Source: Sulfurospirillum arcachonense DSM 9755 (GTDB lineage Bacteria > Campylobacterota > Campylobacteria > Campylobacterales > Sulfurospirillaceae). From it: DNA of 64,000 nucleotides. The stretch lies in contig NZ_JFBL01000001.1 in assembly GCF_000597725.1 (NCBI RefSeq), positions 62,001 to 126,000 on the forward strand. Reading direction: 5' to 3'. The notes beneath the pieces were generated by a model. That model was not told the origin of the DNA. It saw nothing but the letters and a program-made list of their open reading frames with translations, and did no database searches. The translations under genes were made by a program, and so were the position numbers. Below, in pieces: positions 37,831-44,380 of this stretch. Numbering within the stretch: position 1 is the first letter of the stretch; each line of letters begins with the position of its first letter.

Positions 37831-38460
37831 CTATTGATTCCATTTATATATTGGTAACCTAATCTCACACCCATTAACAGAGTATTTTATGCCATTATCC
37901 AATAAATTTTTAATAGCTAATGAAAAAAGTTCAAAATCTACATTTAATTTTTTATTGCTTAAATTTTACACTACGATTTTTTCATCTGCATTTTCAATCA
38001 TCATATCAACCGCACTATTTAAAATAGCTCTTATACTAAATTGACTTTTATTTATTTCACAATTACTTGATATAACTTGCTCAGTTTTTGCAAAATCATC
38101 GATACAAAATTAAGTTTATCAAATATAGTAAAAATTCTTTCTTTTTGGACTTCATCTTCTATAAGTGCAGAAACAATTTTTCCTTTTGCTATAGGAGTTT
38201 TAAGCTCATGCATAACAGTTCTTAAAAAAAGTTGTCTTGATTCTAGGAGTAAGGATATTTTTTTGCAGCATTATCAAATTCATTTGCAACTTCTGCTATC
38301 TCATCTTTTTTATCACTTTTACACTCGATATCTAAGTTACCATGTCACTATTTGTATTTAATAATGAATCAAGAAGATCAGATATATAAACTTCATCAGT
38401 TTCATCTGTAAATAAAGCACCCCATACAACTTGCTGTGTATTCGTAATACTTCCTAGCAT
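37831..38460 (-). pseudogene. Decayed ArsS-like sensor histidine kinase
   Basis: On the minus strand, pieces of one kinase can be read in order but in shifting frames. A start at 38460 with an AGGAG site gives about 40 residues. Next come a HAMP-like piece (KSDKKDEIAEVANEFDN), then FLRTVMHELKTPIAKGKIV, which contains the phospho-histidine, and last an N-box (LLDNGIKYS) before a stop at 37831. Several stops and frameshifts break it, and the membrane/sensor region and the ATPase glycine boxes are missing. The surviving H-box is typical of Campylobacterota ArsS-type kinases. The 800-base stretch 37796-38598 holds nothing else that I can support. Confidence 0.75.
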
Positions 38461-38561
38461 GAAAACTCCTTTTTAAGTATTTAAATATCATATCATTACA
38501 ACTTAACTCCAAATATAATCTAAAGTAAATGAAGGTAAATGAAAAGTATTTTTATTTTTGG

Positions 38562-38567
38562 TATAAT
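38562..38567 (+). promoter_or_regulatory. -10 element before the lipocalin gene
   Basis: TATAAT lies 32 bases upstream of the ATG at 38599, preceded by a T-rich stretch as is typical for vegetative promoters in this group. It probably drives the lipocalin and SRPBCC genes together. Confidence 0.55.
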
Positions 38568-38598
38568 TTTTTACAAATAAAATAATAAAAGAGTTGGA

Positions 38599-39111
38599 AT
38601 GTTCAAACTTATCATATCACTTATCTGTAGTTTTGTTTTTATTGGATGTTCAAAAGACACTCTTCCTCTGAACACTGTAGGAAAAGTAAACATCAATAAA
38701 TACCTTGGAACTTGGTATGAAATAGCTAGATATGATCACTCTTTTGAGAAAGGTTGTACTAACGTATCTGCTTTTTATTCTTTACGAAAAGATGGAAGCA
38801 TCAATGTAATCAATAGTTGCACAAAAGAAGATGGAACAAAAAAAGAAGCCACGGGTGTAGCATATGCCACCAATAAAAATAATACAAAATTAAAAGTTAG
38901 TTTTTTTAGACCATTTTATGGGGACTATTGGATACTTATGTTGGATAAAGATTATACATATGCTCTTATAGGAGAACCTAATCGTGAGTACCTTTGGATA
39001 CTCTCTCGCACTAAAACTTTAAATGCAAACATAAAAAATAAAATTTTACAAAAAATAGAAGAAAATAAATTTGATGAAACAAAACTAATCTGGACTAAAC
39101 AAAGTATGTAA
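38599..39111 (+). CDS. blc: Bacterial lipocalin (Blc-like) lipoprotein
   Basis: The 170-residue protein has a lipoprotein signal ending in FIGCSKD and the lipocalin signature YLGTWYEIARYDHSFEKGC (GxW motif). Beta-barrel strands follow, including FFRPFYGDYWILMLDKDYTYALIGEP, and the conserved YLWILSR end. Blc proteins sit in the outer membrane and bind lipids during envelope stress. The gene is followed nine bases later by an SRPBCC-domain gene, a plausible partner in handling hydrophobic ligands. Confidence 0.9.
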   Translation: MFKLIISLICSFVFIGCSKDTLPLNTVGKVNINKYLGTWYEIARYDHSFEKGCTNVSAFYSLRKDGSINVINSCTKEDGTKKEATGVAYATNKNNTKLKVSFFRPFYGDYWILMLDKDYTYALIGEPNREYLWILSRTKTLNANIKNKILQKIEENKFDETKLIWTKQSM

Positions 39112-39120
39112 GGATGTGCA

Positions 39121-39570
39121 ATGAAGTCATTTGAAAAATCTGTAGCCATTAATTGTTCTGTTGAAGAGCTTTTCAACTTTCACCTCGATACAAATAACCT
39201 AAAGCATATCACACCTCCTGATACAAAAGTAGAACTTCTGACTCCAAATCTGGATATAAAAGAAGGAGCGGTTTTAAAGCTAAAAACTACCAAACATTTT
39301 ATTAGTACAATCTGGGAGATACAGATTCAAAAACTTATATCACCTTCTTTACTCATAGATGTTTCCCTTAAATCTCCTTTTACGTATTGGGAACACTCTC
39401 ATATATTTGAAAAACGTGAAGAAGGTTGCTTGATGAGAGATGTTGTAAACTATACTTTGCCTTTTGGATTTATCGGTAATAGTTTTGATTTTTTAATACA
39501 AAAAGAGTTAAAAAATATGTTTGAGTTTAGACATAATGTAACCAAAACTATGCTAGAAGAAAAATCATAA
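39121..39570 (+). CDS. SRPBCC (START-like) ligand-binding domain protein
   Basis: The 149-residue protein is one helix-grip domain: FEKSVAINCSVEELFNFHLDTNNLKHITPP at the start, the strand pair around WEHSHIFEKREEGCLMRDVVNYTLPFG and a long C-terminal helix. Similar proteins bind lipids or other hydrophobic compounds; some are annotated as cell-division inhibitors or coenzyme Q-binding proteins. It is co-transcribed with the lipocalin. No catalytic residues are identifiable. Confidence 0.8.
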   Translation: MKSFEKSVAINCSVEELFNFHLDTNNLKHITPPDTKVELLTPNLDIKEGAVLKLKTTKHFISTIWEIQIQKLISPSLLIDVSLKSPFTYWEHSHIFEKREEGCLMRDVVNYTLPFGFIGNSFDFLIQKELKNMFEFRHNVTKTMLEEKS

Positions 39571-39677
39571 AGCTAGGTATCTTAGCTTGCCTTTTAGGGG
39601 CAAACTGTAGATATAATAAGGCTCATCTAAAAGACAGATAAGTAGACTACAAACCATATAAGCTTTTTAATTTTAAT

Positions 39678-39707
39678 AGGTGTAGCAAAAAAGTATCTGC
39701 TACACCT
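39678..39707. terminator. Terminator between the SRPBCC gene and the flavin reductase gene
   Basis: AGGTGTAGCA and TGCTACACCT form a perfect ten-pair stem with a ten-base loop. T-rich sequence follows on the minus strand, right behind the 39714 stop. It can also stop plus-strand transcription. Confidence 0.8.
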
Positions 39708-39713
39708 TAAAAT

Positions 39714-40298
39714 TTAGAAATGTTTATTTATCGTCTGCTCAACAATATCGAGCATCTCTTTACGTTTTGCATCATCAACAGTTGGGACTTCACCAAAGAA
39801 AACATGTTCTTTAACCTCTGCTCCTACAAAACCAAAAATACCAACATCAGTTGTATTTTTAAAAGCTTCAGTCATTCCAGTTGCATCATAGTAAGTATTT
39901 GGTGCACCTTGAGTACTGAACAATAAAGCTTTTTTATCACTCAACAATCCTTCTATATTGCCATCTTGTGTATACTTAAATGCAAAACCGTAAGAGAAGA
40001 TACGGTCAAAGTATCCCTTTAAGATAGCAGGCATACTTGTCCACCAAATAGGATATAAAACTGTAATTGCATCTGCATCAGTTATGTAACCCTGCTCTGT
40101 TGCAATATCTTGAGGTACCTCTCCAGCACCTATCTCTTTCATATCATTTGCACTAAGTACTGGGTTAAATCCAAGAGCATATAAATCTCTTACTACAACA
40201 CTATCTCCTTTGTCTTCAAGTATTTTGATAGTTCTTTCTAAAATCGCATGGTTAAAGCTATCCTCTTTTGGATGTGCATAAACTATAAGATGTTTCAT
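39714..40298 (-). CDS. NAD(P)H-dependent flavin oxidoreductase (quinone reductase/KefF-like)
   Basis: The 194-residue flavodoxin-fold enzyme has the MKHLIVYAHPKEDSFNHAI opening, the FMN/FAD contact loop PIWWTSMPAILKGYFDRIFSYGFAF and the STQGAPNTYYD turn seen in NQO1/KefF/YwrO proteins. It probably reduces quinones or other electrophiles. The start at 40298 is chosen because GGAA precedes it and the MKHLIVYAHP strand is the true N-terminus; an upstream ATG at 40388 would add 30 unrelated residues inside marR. It is controlled by the MarR protein encoded just upstream through the operator at 40313-40330. Confidence 0.88.
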   Translation of the reverse strand: MKHLIVYAHPKEDSFNHAILERTIKILEDKGDSVVVRDLYALGFNPVLSANDMKEIGAGEVPQDIATEQGYITDADAITVLYPIWWTSMPAILKGYFDRIFSYGFAFKYTQDGNIEGLLSDKKALLFSTQGAPNTYYDATGMTEAFKNTTDVGIFGFVGAEVKEHVFFGEVPTVDDAKRKEMLDIVEQTINKHF

Positions 40299-40312
40299 TG
40301 TATTTCCTTTTT

Positions 40313-40330
40313 TAGTTAGATATCTAACTA
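40313..40330. promoter_or_regulatory. MarR operator before the flavin reductase gene
   Basis: TAGTTAGATATCTAACTA is a perfect 18-base palindrome 15 bases upstream of the reductase start. An identical copy lies at the marR promoter (40784-40801). Two identical copies flanking one regulator gene strongly imply its binding site. Confidence 0.85.
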
Positions 40331-40347
40331 TATTTCGTTTAAAAAAA

Positions 40348-40773
40348 TTAGAGCAAGTTATGTAGAAATTTTTCCAATAACGGCTCAACTACATTTATCT
40401 CTTCTTCTGATATACCTTGAAAAATCTGAGCATTTAGACTCTGAGAAATCTCTTCAAAATCCTTTTTAAAAGACTTTCCTTTTTCACTCAAAGTGATATA
40501 AGTCACACGACAATCGACATCACATTTGCCTTTATAGACATACCCCAAAGTAACAAGCTTATCCACAAGCACCGTTACTGTTGGTTTTGTTTTATGTATC
40601 TTTGTAGCAAGTTCTTTCATTGTCATCTTCTCTTGTAGTGAAAGAAAATACAAAATACCACCATGTGATGGAACGATACCGTGTATCCCTCTTTTTTCAA
40701 GCTCTTGAACAATAAAACGATTTGCTTTGACTGATATCTGGCTAATAATAGCTACTGTTTTTCTAGGTTTCAT
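40348..40773 (-). CDS. MarR-family transcriptional regulator
   Basis: The 141-residue protein has the winged-helix core of MarR repressors: MTMKELATKIHKTKPTVTVLVDKLVTLGYV as the recognition unit and the wing DCRVTYITLSEKG, with dimerisation helices at both ends. Cysteines in KGKCDVDCR near the wing could make it redox-sensitive, fitting a quinone or electrophile response. Its ATG comes six bases after a TATAAT box, so the message is probably leaderless. It represses itself and the flavin reductase through two identical palindromes. Confidence 0.9.
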   Translation of the reverse strand: MKPRKTVAIISQISVKANRFIVQELEKRGIHGIVPSHGGILYFLSLQEKMTMKELATKIHKTKPTVTVLVDKLVTLGYVYKGKCDVDCRVTYITLSEKGKSFKKDFEEISQSLNAQIFQGISEEEINVVEPLLEKFLHNLL

Positions 40774-40779
40774 AAAAGT

Positions 40780-40808
40780 ATTATAGTTAGATATCTAACT
40801 AATGTCAA
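40780..40808 (-). promoter_or_regulatory. marR promoter with operator as spacer
   Basis: On the minus strand TTGACA (40808-40803) and TATAAT (40785-40780) are separated by exactly 17 bases. The 18-base palindrome TAGTTAGATATCTAACTA at 40784-40801 fills that spacer and runs into the -10 box. The ATG follows six bases after TATAAT. Confidence 0.85.
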
Positions 40809-40813
40809 GAGGG

Positions 40814-40847
40814 TTTACATGTAAAGGAAAATTTCTTTACATGTAAG
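40814..40847. repeat. Paired TTTACATGTAAA palindromes forming a hairpin
   Basis: Two copies of the window-wide palindrome (40814-40825 and 40836-40846) lie in inverted order around GAAAATTT. TTACATGTAAAG and CTTTACATGTAA can therefore pair as a 12-base stem. The pair sits between the marR promoter and the end of the restriction-like operon and may stop transcription of that operon. Confidence 0.6.
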
Positions 40848-40849
40848 AA

Positions 40850-41539
40850 TTAATATACTGCTTTTAATCGACTAAGTAAGTTATCTAAAATATTTTCATC
40901 TAATGACAACTTCATTTCCTTTGCTACTAACTCTTGTAATTCTATACACTTCTTAATGTAAATTATTTGTTCATCAATAGTAAATCTTTGCCAATTACTG
41001 TTTGATTTTTTCCCATTGTGATATTTAAGAATAAATTGGAAATTATCAGGATGATGTTTTCCTGCATCTTCTTTATTTAAAAGTGCCTTTGCATGGTCTA
41101 ATTCAAAGTCTAGGTTAAAAAACATTTTAAAAGATTTTTGGATATTTCTAAACTCATCCAAACGATAGAGTTCTTTGAGTGCGAATTTATCCTCTGCTTT
41201 TTTTTCTATCTCTCTTCGATTAATAGGTTCTAAATCTTCTTCTATATCTTGATTTTCTTTTTCTTTAAATTCATCTTCCGAGATGTATTTAACTTTTCGT
41301 GGTTTTTCAGAATCATCTATTTTAACAAATCCATCAAAACGCCCTTTAGAAAGTCTAGCACTAAGCCTAGCTCCAATTGCACGTAATCCTGTAGTTTCAT
41401 TTTGATGATTTTCAACTTGAGACTCCGCATTTCTCAACAACTCAGGATACTTTTCACTAACTCCAATTGCCCATTCTGAAACAGTGACATAATCATCAAA
41501 ACTTTTTAATGTTTCTAAATACTTTTCATGGATTTTCAT
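40850..41539 (-). CDS. HNH-type endonuclease domain protein, last gene of the restriction-like module
   Basis: The 229-residue protein has a C-terminal segment with the HNH pattern: LDHAKALLN, then HHPDNFQFILKYHNGKK, supplying the D-H, H-x-x-N and H-N-x-K residues. The N-terminal 100 residues are helical and basic and could bind DNA (the stretch GLRAIGARLSARLSKGRFDG may be a helix-turn-helix). A charged linker joins the halves. The start overlaps the preceding gene by four bases. It is probably a nuclease effector or partner of the module; this is inferred from motif and linkage. Confidence 0.7.
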   Translation of the reverse strand: MKIHEKYLETLKSFDDYVTVSEWAIGVSEKYPELLRNAESQVENHQNETTGLRAIGARLSARLSKGRFDGFVKIDDSEKPRKVKYISEDEFKEKENQDIEEDLEPINRREIEKKAEDKFALKELYRLDEFRNIQKSFKMFFNLDFELDHAKALLNKEDAGKHHPDNFQFILKYHNGKKSNSNWQRFTIDEQIIYIKKCIELQELVAKEMKLSLDENILDNLLSRLKAVY

Positions 41540-42978
41540 GTTAAGAACCTTTTATAATATTCAAGTAATTGAGCTTCTAACTGATCCCTTAAGTCCCCTG
41601 TGTCACCATAGTCATATCTATTTTGTTGATAACTTTGCAAATCAAAGCCAACATCAGCACTTCCACTATCACTTTTTTCTACAAAAAACATAATTTGATT
41701 TTCCATCCCTTTTGCCTTTGCTAATCCCATAGCAAAACCAACTTCTAAATATACATTTGCATTTTTATTTGTAATATCTGCTAATAATAATCCATTTCGT
41801 TGAATTTGATGTAAAATTTCATCCATTATCTGATAAGTATGTCCCTTTTGTAAGTTATCAATTCTAATACACTCTAATGGAAGTTTTGTTTCTTTTTTAA
41901 CCTTCTCTATTGTTTTTTCTATCGCTTTGAAATATTTATCTCTTTTGTAAAACTCCATAGCAACAAATATTTTAAAATCTCTAGGTACATAAGTTTCTTT
42001 GTATGTTTTATATAGATTTTCAAAATCCTCAAAATCCTCTAGTTTTGCTTCATTTTTTAACCAATCATAAAAATAGATAAATTCATTTTGCATTTTATCT
42101 ATATCATCAATAACCCTATCAAGGTAAAAAAGAATATTAATAAAGTTATATAACTTATCTTGATCTATGAACCTTTGTAATAAAGGGATTATTTCCTCCT
42201 CTCTTGATAGTGTTCTCATCCTATCAAAAAAGTTATCTAAAATACCCTCATTATCGTTTATAGGTATCTTCTTAGCTAAATAATCACATGATATACTAAT
42301 ATTATTTTTTAGTTTATTTATATCGATATAATAGTCTTTGAACATATCTGTAAACTTTACATTTGAGATTTTAAATACATACATCCACCAATCAATACTT
42401 TTAGCTTTTTCATCACTTAAATTTTCTGTTGCTTCATTTAAATAATCATGTGGTAAAAGTGGTTTTGCTTTTGAGTTGAGATAATAAAAAAGTGCCAACT
42501 CATCTTCGTAGTCACCTTCTCTATCTTGTGTTAAAACAAAAGTTACACCAATTTTAAGATTTGATAAATCACTATTTGGAGTTTCAGTAAGAAATTGTTT
42601 AATAGCTGATATTCTATGATTACCATCAATTATTTTTAAATTTTCAAATGCTTCTGTTTTTTTAATTTGTATTCTTAATATCTCATATCCAGTAATAGTT
42701 GATAAGTAAAAGTTTTCATTACTTAATAAAATTTTATTTCCAAAATCAATATCTTGATGCCTTAAAGAAACAATAATATCAGGTAAGTATCTATTGGAAC
42801 TATTTTTTAGATATTCAATTATTTTAGCTTCATGTTCTAAATCTCGCTCTCTTTGATATCCTTCATCGTATGTTTTAAATTGGGCAATTTCTTGTAGAGT
42901 CAAAAATGTTTTAGCAACAGTGTGATTAAAAACTCTATCTTTTACACCTATTGTATAAATTTGAAATTCAAGATTCAT
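41536..42978 (-). CDS. DGQHR/ParB-like protein fused to a nucleoside deoxyribosyltransferase/TIR-like domain
   Basis: The first about 300 of 480 residues resemble the DGQHR/DndB group: GYQRERDLEHEAKIIEYL, then LPDIIVSL and the IDGNHRISAIKQF signature, followed by YLNSKAKPLLPHDYLN. A separate C-terminal domain (about 335-480) starts FKIFVAMEFYKRDKYFKAIEKTIE and has LLADITNKNANVYLEVGFAMGLAK, the pattern of nucleoside 2-deoxyribosyltransferase- and TIR-like nucleotide-cleaving proteins. DGQHR proteins occur with DNA-modification defence systems. The gene overlaps the specificity subunit by 11 bases and the HNH gene by four. A defence role is inference. Confidence 0.75.
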   Translation of the reverse strand: MNLEFQIYTIGVKDRVFNHTVAKTFLTLQEIAQFKTYDEGYQRERDLEHEAKIIEYLKNSSNRYLPDIIVSLRHQDIDFGNKILLSNENFYLSTITGYEILRIQIKKTEAFENLKIIDGNHRISAIKQFLTETPNSDLSNLKIGVTFVLTQDREGDYEDELALFYYLNSKAKPLLPHDYLNEATENLSDEKAKSIDWWMYVFKISNVKFTDMFKDYYIDINKLKNNISISCDYLAKKIPINDNEGILDNFFDRMRTLSREEEIIPLLQRFIDQDKLYNFINILFYLDRVIDDIDKMQNEFIYFYDWLKNEAKLEDFEDFENLYKTYKETYVPRDFKIFVAMEFYKRDKYFKAIEKTIEKVKKETKLPLECIRIDNLQKGHTYQIMDEILHQIQRNGLLLADITNKNANVYLEVGFAMGLAKAKGMENQIMFFVEKSDSGSADVGFDLQSYQQNRYDYGDTGDLRDQLEAQLLEYYKRFLT

Positions 42979-44380
42979 ATTTATCTCCTAATATAATTTT
43001 TTCAACCTCTTCTTTTGCATCATCAAGTAAACTATTAGCTTCCTCTTGTAAGCTTTTAGCCTTTTCTCTACTTTGTTGTATCTCTTTTACTATTTCATCT
43101 TGAATATTTAGATCAGGTAAAGGTATTTTATAATTTTTAATCATATTAAAATTAAGATTATTTATATTTGTACCTCCTAATATTCTCATTAATAGTTGTC
43201 TAAACAAATTACTTTGTAAATAACAAAATAAAAAATATGGGTTTACATCTTTATTATAAACCCTTAAAACCATCATAAACGCACCAAAATAATAATCTAA
43301 ATCTTTTTCAATAAATGCCACTTTCCCGACATGTGATTTACTTCCACTGGCTGCACTCATTAAAATGTCATTTGTAACTAATTTTTGTTTTTCATCCATT
43401 TCAATAAAATTCTTTAAATATCTTATCTCTGTTAAATCTAATTCATTAGTTTTTAAATCAATATTATTTCCTCTTAAGATTCCTATTCCATCTTTAGATT
43501 CATCTTCTGATGAGTATGTTACTCCACGAATGCCTATACACAATTCTTTTAAACTAACTAAATCAAATTTTGTCTTATATAATTGCTCTTCAACCTCAAT
43601 ATAGTAAGGTTTATTATAAAACCCATCATACCTACTATTGAAGATATCATCAAATCCAACTTTAAAAGTTCTATTTTCTATATTATTCTCTGGTTCTTCT
43701 GGAAGTTCTATACCTAGTTTATCAAGTAAATAGTTATCTATGCTTGCAAGTATACTTTTAGCTTCTTTCTCTTTCTCTTTTTTAAGTTTATACGCATTAT
43801 CTATAATATCAATAATATTTTGTTGTATAATCTTATTTGGTATAGGTATAATAATATTTTCAATATCAAAAGTTTGTAACCTTGGTAATGTATTACCTGT
43901 CATCATATATTTTGTTTGATTTACTACACAATCTAAAAGTAGAAAAATAGATAAAAACTTATTAGATATTACACTTTCATATATAGTGTCCATAACAATA
44001 AATTCAGTTGTACATCCACCATCAAACTCTGCTAAATATACTTTATTTAAATATGGTCTTAATTTGCCAAAAAGAACATTACCTTTTGAAAATATAGAAC
44101 AATCTCCTTTTCCTTTTTCATTTTCACTTAGCAAATATAATCCCGTATTTGATTCAATATTAGCCATACCTATATATTTATTAACTTGTGATGCTGTTGA
44201 CTTTTTATTACTAATATTGAATAAATATTTTAGTTTATTAATTTCAAATGAATATTTTTCATCTAAAAATATATCCAAATACTTTAATCTTTCAGGATGA
44301 TAAAATATTGGTGACCATTGAGTACTTAGTTCGCCCCGATCTATTAAGAATATTTTATTCTTATCTAAATCGGGGCTCAA
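42968..44380 (-). CDS. hsdS: Type I-like restriction specificity subunit HsdS
   Basis: The 470-residue protein consists of two target-recognition domains. Each is followed by a conserved helical segment: IPIPNKIIQQNIIDIIDNAYKLKKEKE near 200 and IPLPDLNIQDEIVKEIQQSREKAKS near the end. The first domain is unusually short in its N-terminal part but both halves are intact. It should choose the DNA sequence that the methylase modifies. It starts inside the end of the methylase gene with a four-base overlap. Confidence 0.9.
   Translation of the reverse strand: MSPDLDKNKIFLIDRGELSTQWSPIFYHPERLKYLDIFLDEKYSFEINKLKYLFNISNKKSTASQVNKYIGMANIESNTGLYLLSENEKGKGDCSIFSKGNVLFGKLRPYLNKVYLAEFDGGCTTEFIVMDTIYESVISNKFLSIFLLLDCVVNQTKYMMTGNTLPRLQTFDIENIIIPIPNKIIQQNIIDIIDNAYKLKKEKEKEAKSILASIDNYLLDKLGIELPEEPENNIENRTFKVGFDDIFNSRYDGFYNKPYYIEVEEQLYKTKFDLVSLKELCIGIRGVTYSSEDESKDGIGILRGNNIDLKTNELDLTEIRYLKNFIEMDEKQKLVTNDILMSAASGSKSHVGKVAFIEKDLDYYFGAFMMVLRVYNKDVNPYFLFCYLQSNLFRQLLMRILGGTNINNLNFNMIKNYKIPLPDLNIQDEIVKEIQQSREKAKSLQEEANSLLDDAKEEVEKIILGDKYES

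Noticed and set aside
38077-38361. Plus-strand open frame in the kinase relic
   Set aside because: The minus strand carries recognisable kinase motifs here; the plus-strand frame does not resemble a protein.
39714-40388. Longer flavin reductase starting at 40388
   Set aside because: The extra 30 residues lie inside marR, across the operator, and are unrelated to the family.
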